DNA from: Mantis religiosa
Lineage: Eukaryota; Arthropoda; Insecta; Mantodea; Mantidae
Assembly (NCBI GenBank): GCA_030765055.1
Contig: CM060955.1
Coordinates: 153,235,469 to 153,299,468, forward strand
DNA length: 64,000 nucleotides
Direction: 5' to 3'
Below the pieces are notes generated by a model, which did not search any database, was not told the DNA's origin, and was given only the letters and a program-made list of their open reading frames with translations. Positions 43,520-56,160 of the stretch are shown here, piece after piece; within the stretch, counting starts at the first letter, position 1, and each line of letters opens with the position of its first letter. The position numbers and the translations under genes were made by a program.

Positions 43520-44730
43520 TTAGGAGGCGCTTGGGTTCCCTCACAGCGAGGGAGCCGAAACATCTGACTTGAGATAAAATCATGGTTGAGGTCGCCCAAC
43601 GCCTGAGATAAATGAACGATGGAGCAATCGGTGGAATGTTGGTGGGGGAAATCGGAGGATCCGGAGAATGCCCACCCCAGCCACAAGTTGTCCACCATAA
43701 ATCCGTATTGGTGAAATGATGGTGGAGGAAACCGGAGTACCAGAAGAAAACCCATCCCAGGGCCATGTTCTCCACCATTTATCCTAATTGGTGGAATGAC
43801 GGTGGAGGAAACTGGAAGACCCGGAGAAAACCCACCCCAGTGCCATGTTGTCCACCATTAATCCGAATTGGTGGAATGATGGTGGAGGAAACCGGAGAAC
43901 CCGGAGTAAGCCCTCGCCAGCGACAAGTTGTCCACCATAAATCGCTATTGGTGAAATGATGGTGGAGGAAACCGGAGTACCAGAAGAAAACCCATCCCAG
44001 GGCCATGTTCTCCACCATTTATCCTAATTGGTGGAATGACGGTGGAGGAAACCGGAAGACCCGGAGAAAACCCACCCCAGTGCCATGTTGTCCACCATTA
44101 ATCCGAATTGGTGGAATGATGGGAGGAAACTGGAGAACCCGGAGGAAACTCACTCCAGTGTCATGTTGTCCATCGTAAATACCTATTGGTGGAATGATGG
44201 TGGAGAACTGGAAGACCCGGAGAAAGCCCACCCCAGCGCCATGTTGTCACCCATTAATTCCAATTGGTGAAATGATGGTGGAGGAAACCGGAGGACCCTG
44301 AGGAAGACCACCCCAGCAATAAGTTTTCCACCATAAATCCCTATTGGTGAAATGATGGTGGAGGAAACTGGAGGACCCGGAGTAAGCCCACGCCAGCGAC
44401 AAGTTGTCCACCATAAATCCCTATTGGTGAAATGATGGTGGAGGAAACCGGAGTACCAGGAGGAAACCCACCCCAACGCCATGTTGTCCACCATAAATCC
44501 CTATTGGTGGAATGACGGTGGTGAAACTGGAAGACCCGGAGCAAACCCACCCCAGCGCAATTTTGTCCACCATAAATCCCTATTGGTGAAATGATGGTGG
44601 AGAAAACCTGAGACCAGGAGGAAAATCATCCCATCGCCACGTTGTCCACCATAAATCCCACTTTGCGGGTGCCTGAGATCGAACCAGGGCCGCCTAGGTG
44701 AGAGCCAAGCGGTCGCACTCAGCCATGTTA
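43520..44730 (-). repeat. SINE-B array: 13 body units of 80 bp behind a tRNA-like head
   Basis: The landmark GGTGGAATGA or GGTGAAATGA begins at 43,630, 43,710, 43,790, 43,870, 43,950, 44,030, 44,110, 44,188, 44,266, 44,346, 44,426, 44,506 and about 44,585, a period of 80 bp. The right end is a tRNA-like head on the minus strand (box B complement GAGATCGAACCAGGG; head to about 44,728). The left end has the SINE-B tail (GATAAATGAACGATGG). The 240-bp block 43,710-43,949 is almost identical to 43,950-44,189, a three-unit higher-order repeat. Open frames across the array (69-103 codons) are artefacts of the repeat. Confidence 0.92.
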
Positions 44731-45199
44731 AAACATTAAGTAGTTTGTGCCATTGTTGGCAGATGGCAACAATGATGTAAGGAGTGCCCAACAGGTGGCA
44801 GAATACTGCACACCAGTGAACACTTTAAGCACAGATTTTACAGCCAGCAAAACAGTGAATGCTAGTGGAAGTAGTTCTTATTTACATTGCATACACTGTC
44901 GCTTATACGATACATTAAAGTAATGAACGGGGTGAATAAATAATGTAATTCAACTTCCAAAATATGTAAACATCAGCTCTAACGTTTTATTTCCATCTAC
45001 TGTCACGTGGTGCTTACAGTACGCGCAATATAAGAAGAGCGCTGGATTTACGTTGTTGTACTGGCAGAGGGGAGTAAGGGAGTAAGTGAGAGCTAACGCT
45101 CTTTTGTTTCTGCAATCGGTCAACCTTAATAAACACAGTTCAGCAAAATAGCGTGTAAAATAAGCGAAGATATCACAAGTAACATTGCATCCTCTGAAA
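44731..45199. other. no recognisable feature
   Basis: Unassigned sequence between the SINE-B array and a LINE tail. Confidence 0.4.
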
Positions 45200-45289
45200 A
45201 CATTCCTTAGTTTTGCCCACGCCACCTCAATTGCATCCGGATCAGTTATACGGAGGTAGACGAATAATAATGTGTCCCCTTTCGAGAGC

Positions 45290-45840
45290 CATAACATCTA
45301 CAAATGTTCATACAAATATAAATGATTTTCAAGTAAATGCTGATGTACAGCACCACCACACTCTTAACAAGGATAATCTGGCAATTCGAGCGCACCAAAC
45401 GAGCCTTTATGAAGGAAGCTTTAACTACAAAGTGATAATGTTATATAATAAACTTCCAAATTCATTTAAACAAGCTGCATCATCAAAACACTTTAAGAAT
45501 AAGGTTAAGAAATTTTTGCATGCACACTGTTTTTATACGGTTAATGATTTTTTTTAGAACTATAACCATGTAAATGATAATTGGGAGCATACTACATTCA
45601 CAAACCTGTAATATTTATATTATGACATTTCTTGTAGTAAATTAGTCTATGCAAATACCACATGAAACCATAGAAAAGCTGCTTACTGTGTGTATTGTAT
45701 GTAAACAATTTGACTTTATGTATATACTGCATTTATACATTTTGACGTGTCTCATAACATGTATATGTTGCCAAGCACAAACTAAAATCCTAATTCTAAT
45801 ATACGATTGTTATGTGACATGCATATTAACCTCGAAATAG
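45290..45840 (+). pseudogene. LINE (CR1/L2-like) C-terminus and 3' UTR
   Basis: The frame to the stop at about 45,557 reads TLNKDNLAIRAHQTSLYEGS, FNYKVIMLYNKLPNSFKQAA and FKNKVKKFLHAHCFYTVNDF. It has the LYNKLP and FKxKxKxFLxxxxFYxVxDF endings usual in CR1/L2/Rex-like LINEs. A/T-rich sequence continues to about 45,840. The rest of the element is missing. Confidence 0.7.
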
Positions 45841-47259
45841 AACAAAACGAAATATGACGGACATGATAAAGCTTAGCGTATTAGCCACTAGACGTCAGTT
45901 CATAGCGAATTTCAAATTTCAAAGTTGTCATCTATGTTTACGGAGTTAAACGAAACTTATCGAATGAGGACTTTGGAACCCGATCGCTTTTCTTATCGCG
46001 TGCATATACTGTCCGGCCGTTGCATCTCTGGCTCTGACGTTTTGCGACTGTAAAAGGTGGAAGGGGAAACCTAATAGTACCAACATACAGTAAGGAGCAA
46101 TTGAAAACATATCCTCAAAATTATCTTTAGAATGAAAATATAGGACTATATTAACTTTAAAACACTGAAATACAATTTACAATTTCATCATAATGCAATA
46201 TATTTATCACAACACCACTTTATTCGAATAATTTCATTCACACCTTTCACACACACAGTAACTGCATCTGTTGGTAGTACTGGGAGTCTCTAATCCGGTG
46301 TCGTGGTCATGAAGTTAAAACTGTCTGCTAGCGCCAATCAGCATTGTCGCTGGTAGGCGTGGCTCCCGAACCCAGCTTAAATTTGTTTGAGCCACGTGGC
46401 CTAATAGCGGCTTGCGCTGGTGAACTTTCTTTGGTATATTTTTTGTGCGTGAATTCCGATGTTTAGTGTTCGTAAGTCCTATTATTATCGCTATTATAAT
46501 AATATGGCTACTGGTTCGTGAAATATGCAAATACATGAAATACTTAAAATACGCATTGTTCCTCTGCTTGAAATTCCCGCTAAAGAACTGGCAACAGCCT
46601 GCTTCCCCCTCTCGAGAAATGCCAGAGCCGGAGATAGAACTTGTAGTACACACATTTTGTAGTAAACAAAAGAGTTGAAGCCTATTCTCATACCGCAACA
46701 CCTGCTCACCTTTTTACTAACTGTACAGTACTAACTGCCTTGGAGTCATTGTTATTCATTGTTAACTTTTCAGATAGTTCTGTACTAATCTGCCACAATA
46801 CATACAACATGTCGATAGCTGCGGTATGGAATGCTTGCTTTATTCCAGGCAGGCGCGGTAGAGAAGTGTTTAACAGAAGCCGCCTCTGAAAAATGGATTA
46901 GCTTGCAGCGACCTTTTTACACCCGATCAGCCTTTGTGACACCTCTTTTATCGTGTCCTTTCACATGAAGCCCATTCTTTCCAGATATTGAGCCCAACAC
47001 AATTTAAATAGAAAGGAAAGCTTTAACTAAAGGTTATCGAACTTGCTAAAGGGCTCATCGAAGGGCTCTCCAGAGAGGAACTGTGATAGCTGAATCATGC
47101 TTGTACAAAAACAGGTCTAGTGGTGCTCCATAGAGCATTTATTAACACATACGCCAGTTTAATGGTGTAGAGAATATGTAATGTAACTTTATCAATACTA
47201 AATCACAGCAAACTTAGGAGTCATAGATCATTTAATACGTGGACTCGTAAACAGGAGAT
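45841..47259. other. no recognisable feature
   Basis: Contains GC-richer sequence at 46,310-46,450 and short overlapping frames at 46,315-46,709 with no motif. No repeats found. Confidence 0.4.
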
Positions 47260-47905
47260 CCGTTGGATAAAGTCAACATGAAAAATTCAATGCCATGGCC
47301 GGGATTTGAACCACGGATCTCCTGGTTTCCGTCCAGTTGCTCTTAACCTTTGAGCTACCATGGCCAACGTGCCGTCCTGACATTAAATTCTCCATTTGAC
47401 TCGTATATTTCCCCGGTAGACCACTAGGGGCTCTCGCATCCACTCAAAGGTTAAGAGCAACTCGACGGACACCAGGAGATCCGTGGTTCAAATCCCGGCC
47501 ATGGCATTGAATTTTTTATGTTGACTCTATCCATCAAAAACCTTAGCTATAAACGACTAGTGTGGAGAAATGATTAATTTCCATCAATTAACTAAAATAA
47601 TAAGAGTTAAATGATAAAGCCTGGGACTTAAGTACTTACAATAGTAAGTCGCCACATACGGTGTATCTCGGATGCGAGAGTCCCTAGTGGTCTACCGGGG
47701 AAATATACGAGTAAAATGGAGAATTTAATATCAGGACGGCACGTTGGCCATGGTAGCTCAAAGGTTAAGAGCGACTGGATCGAAAGCAGGAGATCCGTGG
47801 TTCAAATCCCGGCTATGGCGTTGAACTTTTCATGTTGACTCTATCCATCAAAAAGTTTAGCCTATAAACGACTAGTGTGGAGAAATGATTAATTTCTATC
47901 AATTA
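47260..47905. mobile_element. SINE-C cluster: three tRNA-like heads in a palindrome
   Basis: Heads: minus strand at about 47,300-47,372, plus strand at about 47,440-47,508, and plus strand at about 47,750-47,823. The plus head reads GGCCATGGTAGCTCAAAGGT with box B GTGGTTCAAATCCCGGC and closes with a matching GCCATGGC-like acceptor strand. The segment 47,262-47,440 is the reverse complement of 47,669-47,850 (CTAGTGGTCTACCGGGGAAA and TGGAGAATTTAATATCAGGA in the right arm). Tails read TTCATGTTGACTCTATCCAT and AACGACTAGTGTGGAGAAAT. The acceptor-like pairing makes the head look close to a tRNA, but repetition and attached tails mark it as SINE. Confidence 0.75.
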
Positions 47906-48756
47906 ACTAAAACAATAGGAGTTCTGTTGTTCTTCCTAAATAAGGTTTTTTTGTGGGCTACTAAAGTCTCTGTAATTGGCAAATTCCTGGGAGGTCACCC
48001 TAAACCATGGTCCATAAATTTGTATCCCAAATTATCTTTCCCGATTATTATTTCATTTCATGTACAAGCAGGTGCAATACATATGATGTAAAGGTAATTC
48101 TGATTCTATGCAACTAATAATAAAATCGAACAGTAACTTTTAAATTACTCCTTGTATATAGGTTTAAGTCATTTCCCTTGGTCACAACTTCTAGCTCTCG
48201 TGAAAGTTATGCATGCCAAGTCGAGCCATATGTTCCCCTGTCGTAACTGAGTGATTTAGGCTTCAATTAATTTGCATTATAGGATTTATAAAAGGGGGTT
48301 ACGACAATATTGACTGTGATATTAATATTTAATAGTGATATATAGATCTGTGACTACAGATACAACTTGTATCCATTCAGTAATTAACAAATATTTTCCT
48401 ATTATTATATTATTGCACATCGTATTAAACATATTTTCCTTACTAGTATGACTCAATAACTGAATTAACTGTCATATGTTATTCAAACTATACCAACATA
48501 TGAAACAAACGACTAGCCAACATGGATTCTCTCATATAACCTATTAGCCACCGATGTTTGTGACACACATCCAGGTGACCTTGGACTATATTCCAGAACA
48601 TGAACTAACAAATATTTTTAGTATTTTATTATAGTTTAATTGAAAAGGATTAAGCTGTTTTAATGATTGGGGTGAATATTGGATAAAACATTGTATGGTA
48701 CTAGTAAATTATGACAGATAATTAACAAACCCTCTACCTAACGAGTCTTGTACTAC
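47906..48756. other. no recognisable feature
   Basis: AT-rich spacer without recognised repeats or coding. Confidence 0.4.
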
Positions 48757-49256
48757 TCGGTAGCGTAGATGGTAGCATGTCTGTCTCCCAGTTAAGTGCA
48801 GAGGTTCTACTTAAATTAGTCCTGGACCCGTAGGAACAAGGACCCGGGACTCCTTCTGCCCGGGAGCGATGAACACTCCGGGGCTCTTTTCATGCGACAA
48901 AACGTGATTTCTTAAAATGTGCCCCCCCCCCGCTGAACACAACGTCATGACGGGATGGAAGTGGATACGCCACTTACGTGCGTCAACCCCGCAGGGAAGA
49001 CTACCGAAAACCTCGGTAGGGCCGCCTGATGATCTAGCACACCTACTAGCTCTGCAGACTAGTACCCGGGACTTATGAGGCTACCCTCTACCCCCTCCGG
49101 GCGGCCGTAGCCTGGCCGGAGGTACCAAATTCCCCGTGGGTGTTGGGAACACACTGCCCCTTCGAGTCCAACCCAATCCGAACAATTCCCCGAAGGGATG
49201 GGCTCGGCAGTTCGGCCCGAGGTTCCTCTTGTAACGTCAGAGGTACCACGAGTCCT

Positions 49257-49463
49257 AACAAAAAGTGATCTAATCAAATACTACCAAAAACAATTTTTAA
49301 AATACATAAACAAAATAGACTTTGAAAAAATGCAAAAGCATAACCAAAAAATTGTATCATATGATGAGAACCTGTAACACTTGTAAAAATTGTAATTACT
49401 ACAACTCGTTGTAATAAGTTTAATGAATGCATGTAGTGTTACGATGTAATGGAGCATACAGTG

Positions 49464-49465
<2 letters not shown>
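49257..49465 (+). pseudogene. probable LINE C-terminus and 3' UTR feeding the (TAAA)n tract
   Basis: Open from about 49,250 to TAA at 49,376: LTKSDLIKYYQKQFLKYINK, IDFEKMQKHNQKIVSYDENL. This is lysine-rich, like LINE ORF2 tails. Then about 90 bp of UTR and directly the AAAT repeats, as in Jockey/CR1-type LINEs that end in short tandem repeats. The family is not identified. Confidence 0.45.
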
Positions 49466-50900
<1,435 letters not shown>

Positions 50901-51165
50901 TGGGTCCGCAGCGCCCGCACCTCGGCAGCTGAAAGGGCTGTATCCCCTTCCCTACGGGAATGTCTGCCTCACGTTCAAGAGGTCCCGAGTTCGAAACTCG
51001 GTCAGGGTGAGTTAAATATATAAGGTTTTTCTAGGGATTTTCCTTATACGTACAGACGAATGTCGAGTAGCTCTAAGCTCCATGGACCCTGGACACATTT
51101 GAACATAATTTCACCATTTCATTCACCGTCCGATATGACAACGTTGGAGGACGTAAAATTACAAA

Positions 51166-51717
51166 CTACTTGTATCATACGTAACTATGGGAACGGCCCC
51201 AAAGAGCGCACTTGTAAAGGACAGCTATGTTACATCATAGACCAGAGCTTACACAAATTCGAAAAGCGAAGATCATCCTTTGCGTCATTGAAATTAGCAT
51301 AATTTTAATATGTTTAACGTTGACAATAGCCGATTAAATATGCATTCAAATTAAAACGTTTAAAATTAATGACGAGTGCAGCGGCTATTCATGTACATTC
51401 TGTTTCAGTGCTTTTATTTGCATTCAAATCCAAACAACAAAGCGAGATTTTAAAATAAAAATAATAACATATTAACAGAAAATTGCATCGGGCAACAGGT
51501 GTCTGCTATTTTAAAAGCGAAAAACTTTTACTCTGTGAAAAAATGCATGCAAATTATTTGTACATTTTATATACAAATCACGTCCCTCTGTTACAGGTAT
51601 GTTGAAGCAACGGTCTTGATATTACCTGCTGCCGTTGCCAAAGCTATTCCTTTCTTGCCTAATAGAGGGAACCACTGATTCAGCTATCAATTACGTTTCA
51701 TTATTTTTTTTTATTTG
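51166..51717. other. no recognisable feature
   Basis: AT-rich spacer; a T-run at 51,703-51,711 belongs to the tail of array 5. Confidence 0.4.
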
Positions 51718-52440
51718 TGGACGCCAATGTAAAGTCATATCGAACGATGAATTAAATAATATTCAAATGAGCCAAGGGTTCATAGAGCTTATAGTTACCA
51801 GACATTTATCTTTCAGGATAAGAGGAAACGTCCAATATTAAGTCATATCGGACGATGAATGAAATATTCAAATGAACCCAAGGTACTTAGAGCTTAGAGA
51901 TACCACACATTCACCTTTTAGAATAAGGGAAAGCCTCCAACGTTAAGTCTTATCGGACGATGAATGAAATGATGTTCAAATGAGTACAGGGTACATAGAG
52001 CTTAGAGTTACCAGACATTCATCTTTCAGAATAAGGGAAAACCTCACAAGTTGTCATATCGGACGATGAATGAAATAGTATACAAATGAGCCCTGAGTAC
52101 ATAGAGCTTAGAGTTATCAGACATTCATCTTTCAGGATAACGGAATTCCTCCAAAATTAAGTCATATCGCACAATGAATGAAATGATGTTCAAATGAGTC
52201 CAGGATACTTGATTAGAGCTACCAGACATTCATCTTTCAGAATAAGGAAAAACCTACAACGTTGTCATATCGGACGGTAAGTTCAGGATCCATAGAGATC
52301 AGAGATACCAGACATCTTTCAGAATAAGGGAAACTCCTAGTTGGAAAAAAATACGTTATCCAGAAAACTAACTATTATCGAGATTCGAACTCGGGAGCTC
52401 TGGAGGCAGATATGCTACTACTTACACTACAGAAGCAGGC
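51702..52440 (-). repeat. SINE-A array 5: tail, about 6 body units, head
   Basis: Poly-A tail as T-run (51,703-51,711), then units with complement landmark CAGACATTCATC near 51,802, 51,906, 52,014, 52,118, 52,226 and 52,307. The linker is degenerate; box B complement GAGATTCGAACTCGGG (52,380) and a head ending at CAGAAGCAGGC (52,440). Thus both authentic SINE ends bracket the amplified interior. Confidence 0.92.
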
Positions 52441-53934
52441 ACGTTTCGTCTTATAGAAACTCGGGCTAGAACACTTTTTTACTACTTCTTTAATCTCCTT
52501 GCGATATTTTCCGAATTTCTGGAAGACTTCCGAGGTTTTTAGTTTACAACTGGTAGATTTTTACTATGTTTTGGAAATTAATAAGCTCAAGATTGGAAGA
52601 TATGTTAAGACAGACATTATTCTCTCAGCTGGATAACCTATAAGTATTTCCTGGTGGTTTAACTATCATAGGGAAGAATCTTCGAGTTGTTTTAGATAAT
52701 TATAGAAGGTGAAATTGTATATCTTTTTACCTTGCAGTTATTTAATAATAGCACAACATAATACTCATTATGTATTATATATTTGCATTACGGAGAACAA
52801 ATGCAGCGAGATAAAAAGAGAACTGGACTCGATAATGCATACAAAATAATAAATGAAAAACTACCTGACCAGAAAACAAACTAGATGAACTTGGAAGTGG
52901 GTGTAAAACAGAAAATGGAGTTCAGATTAGAACGCTGTCAACATCGCCACTTCGTAACTTATCTGGTTTTTGAACGATATCTCGTAGTCCGTGATTCAAC
53001 TGCAAAAATCTGATCTGGCCATTTTCAGATACGTGTGGGAAATCGGTTAACGTGAAGGTATAATACTAAACGAGGTTTAAGATCAATATATACGAAGTAA
53101 ACTAATGACTGTTTGAGGTTAGAGTTTGCCAAATACAAAGCCAATATTTGTTTACCCTGAAGAAACATAAGGAGCCGTTTGGGAGTAAATTACCAGTGTT
53201 TGTTTATCTCCCATCCATATACATATTTGCAAATAATGCCCATAACTTCTTAGAATTATTTTGTTAACGGACTACCTTCATTACGACGCCAGCCGTTTCC
53301 CTTTCAAATTCTGTCACAAAACCAAATACAAAACATTACGTCACAAAAATAGGGGTGAATGAAGACGATCATGTGTATATAAGCGCGCTGAACTACGGGG
53401 TCATCGACGTCTTAAAAAACTAAATCATGGCAATAGTCAGAGAGAAACTGAACTATAAATTGCAAAATAATCAAAATAAAATGTCAGATAAACATCCACA
53501 ATTAAAATAAAGCAATAAAAGACTACAAGGTTTTCATTTTCATCTGTGGTTTCACCGTGCAAAATTTGATGTCATCATTAGCATCGGTGATGAAGCGAGT
53601 TTATATATGATTCCCCTAGCGGCTCGAGATCGTATTTGATATGCTGACAAGCAGCTTTGACGCCTCTCTCTACCGGCAGGTAAATATTTGAGAGCTTGGT
53701 CTACCCGATGATACAAACGTGCGTAATTTCGCCTGGTGCTTAGACACGATAACTGTTGTAATGAATGTGAACACTGAACGACGGATAAATACAAACAATA
53801 TCTTGCAATTTGGTGTCTCTCTGTGAAGATACATAGCTTAATATAATTTAATAAAGGAATATGAAATTAAGAACAGTATTATTTTCAAAACATTTCGTAA
53901 AGAAACAGTTATGTTTTGGTCCTTTGAACAGTGC
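52441..53934. other. no recognisable feature
   Basis: AT-rich; an 80-codon reverse frame (53,552-53,794) is not recognised. No repeats noticed. Confidence 0.45.
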
Positions 53935-54167
53935 ACGTCATACAGAACAATGAATGAATAAGTGAATGAGTGAATGAATGAAGCGGATGACATAATACTC
54001 AAATGAGTCTATGGCCCCTAGAGCTCAAAGTTATCCGAAATTTGCCTTCGTAGTCCGAAGGAAAACCATGGAAAAATCTTATACAGTAACTCATCCTTAA
54101 CGAGATTCGAAGTCGCGACCTCTTGAGTGTGAGGTACACATGCTAACTCACACCACGGGTGCGGGCA
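53935..54167 (-). mobile_element. SINE-A, diverged single-body copy
   Basis: Body complement ATACTCAAATGAGTCTATGG, linker GGAAAACCATGGAAAAATCT, box B complement GAGATTCGAAGTCGCG and a head ending ACCACGGGTGCGGGC. A local (GAAT)n expansion sits at 53,951-53,985 inside the body. Old copy. Confidence 0.78.
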
Positions 54168-55100
54168 AAAACAGAGTATTTATATTGTATATTTATAATA
54201 TTTACTTATTACGTTTATTACTTCTAAATTGGGACCGTCACTCATAGCGTCGGGTATTTCTCATTTTGCGAGTAACTGATCCCGTATCTTGTAAATGTTT
54301 ATGATTCACTAATTGGTTTTAAAAGACATAAGGATACTAACGTTAATAAAGACATTTTAGTTAAGCGTGAAAATGACAAAAAGTTTATATCATATACTGA
54401 TAAAACGTAAGACGTTTATGTTGTAAACAAAAGTACATCAATTTGACTGTACCTGGACACTTGAAAACATTACGCTCCGAGGAACTTGTCTGAATGCCGG
54501 ATAGCGTTGCATAAACTCCTCTATGCAGCGGTTTAAAATATATTTATAAGTCGGACTAATTTTAATGCTGGTACGAAAGTAGCATTCAACCTTGGAGACG
54601 CGGTGCTCTGTCTACATATCCACCTTTAGAGTAAAAGCGTGCTACTTTACATATGTACTAGAGTGATAATCATGATTGCCGTAAAGAGATGTAAAAGGCG
54701 AGGCCAGTTGTTTTAGTTATCAGCACAATCACATTCAGAGCGCTGTAGTTAGTTAACGTTCCGCAAACATTACCGCTTCTTCTCCGTAGAGGGCGCTATG
54801 ATTTGAACATTGAGTCACCAGTCAACTATGCCGTCATTCTTGCTCAATCGGAGGGCGGGAAATGAGGAATAAAAATGAACACCGTGTATAAGTAGCAATA
54901 AAATGCCCAAAAGCGTAGAAACATTCTCTTTAATAAATGTTATAACAGATTGAGGGGAAAAGCGTTTAAAACTACCTGCCCAACGGTGGTGGAATCAATT
55001 GGTTTCTTTTCTCCGAGGTTGGGGTAGCATTTACACCGGATTTATCGTGCCCTTTCTTTCCCCCACCGTTCTGGCAGTGAGAGCAGACTCTTTCTGTTCC
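54168..55100. other. mostly unassigned; right end is internal LTR-element sequence
   Basis: 54,168-54,890 shows nothing. About 54,900-55,100 reads on the minus strand as the possible continuation (NRKSLLSLPERWGKER) of the LTR element's coding remnant seen at 55,598-55,840. Confidence 0.35.
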
Positions 55101-55104
55101 ATAT

Positions 55105-55593
55105 TGTGACTTTGCGGGTTCGTGAAATGAAAAGTCCAATTACACAAACTCAACAATGTTCTTTATTTCCACCGACTTACAGTTAAACACTTGCCAATTA
55201 CACAGAATTACGTAATGCACACAATTACGATTCACCAGTTCGTTACAATTCCACTTGCACTCGCGATTACGTAAACTCCTCCGACGCACGTACGCAGTCC
55301 GTCCCCTCACTGGGCACTCCTCACAGCTGTTCGCCAAACAGTGACTGACTGACTTCACTCGCTGCAGACCATTTTATAGAAATATCGCCGTCTTCTCGAA
55401 GTCTTTAGTTTCCGTGAATCCACGCGAAGGTTCCAGATGGCAGTGGAAGGGGGGAAAGAGGTGGCCAGTGACAAGTGACATTTCCCTAATCATCCCCTCA
55501 GTTAGTGACAGAGACTGGTGGGAGGGCGTGGCTCGGCTGCCTCTGGTCTCTTCTCAGCTGTCGTTCGTCTGGCGTTCCGATAATTGGGTGACA
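55105..55593 (-). mobile_element. solo LTR, 489 bp, ATAT target duplication
   Basis: TGTGACTTTGC...GGGTGACA, flanked by ATAT at 55,101-55,104 and 55,594-55,597. On the minus strand it starts TGTCACCC, has a TATA-like TTCTATAAAA (near 55,380), an AATAAAGAACATTGT signal and GGACTTTTCATTTCACGAAC near the end. Homologous to 7590-8041. It has inserted into the remains of a related LTR element. Confidence 0.85.
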
Positions 55594-55597
55594 ATAT

Positions 55598-55840
55598 CCT
55601 CTCTAGAAGAAGACTGCTTTACATCTAATAATTTCGGTTTCAGGGACTCCAACCAATCGGAAACTGCAACCGACGAAGATGAAAGTCGCCGATCGGAGTC
55701 CTCTCTAGATGATTCCGCAGATGATGTTGACGGAAGAGATGGTCGTGGAATTTTATGCTGGCTGGCGTTCTTTTTACTGGTCTTACTGTTTTTTCTAAGG
55801 AAGTCACTTCTGTCATATGAGGTCCTTGGAGATACATTAC
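55598..55840 (-). pseudogene. 5' internal (gag-side) remnant of an LTR retrotransposon
   Basis: Directly after the LTR at 55,841-56,145 (minus strand) a frame starts MTEVTSLEKTVRPVKRTPA and stops. Another frame continues RPSLPSTSSAESSREDSDRR, LSSSSVAVSDWLESLKPKLL DV and KQSSSRED, serine-rich and of low complexity, interrupted by the 489-bp LTR insertion. Position and composition fit the start of a gag-like ORF, but no conserved gag motif is visible. It is broken. Confidence 0.4.
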
Positions 55841-56145
55841 TGTAACTTTGTGGGTTCGTAGAATTAAAAGGCCGAGTTGCAGAAATTAAATATCTCCTTT
55901 ATTTTCGTCGAAATACACTATTCAATTCTCACGTAAGAACATTAAATCACATATACACAGTCTTAAAGGTCGATCACAATAACAAACAGTGACAGCAGAT
56001 TACATCTTTAGCTCTGGTTACAACAACACAGCTGGCTATCTCTCATTTCACAACTAACTGACTCATCACTAGCCATGGCTTCTTTTTATACACCTAATCG
56101 ATCATTCCAGATTGTTCTCGACTTTACTCTGAAATTTCACCAGAT
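55841..56145 (-). mobile_element. LTR (short subtype), about 305 bp
   Basis: On the minus strand: a GGTGTATAAAAAGAAGCC promoter-like element (about 56,090), AAAATAAAGGAGATATTT signal and CGGCCTTTTAATTCTACGAA with end CACAAAGTTACA at 55,841. It is the same length class as 27914-28228. The internal remnant follows directly at 55,840, so this is a 5' LTR rather than a solo LTR. Confidence 0.65.
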
Positions 56146-56160
56146 AAAAACAGGAATTTT

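Noticed and set aside
43435..44791. Open frames of 60-106 codons on both strands
   Set aside because: Produced by the 80-bp SINE-B units; the same peptide phrases recur in every unit.
46315..46709. Opposing frames of 71-128 codons
   Set aside because: No motif, no conserved start, mutual overlap on opposite strands; treated as chance.
47750..47825. Functional tRNA gene
   Set aside because: The head has a plausible cloverleaf with acceptor-like ends, but it recurs with the same non-tRNA tail and upstream module, and its T arm pairs poorly. It is a SINE-C head.
55414..55845. 143-codon plus-strand frame with a hydrophobic C-terminal segment
   Set aside because: It runs across an LTR and the retrotransposon remnant in the antisense direction; no independent coding evidence.
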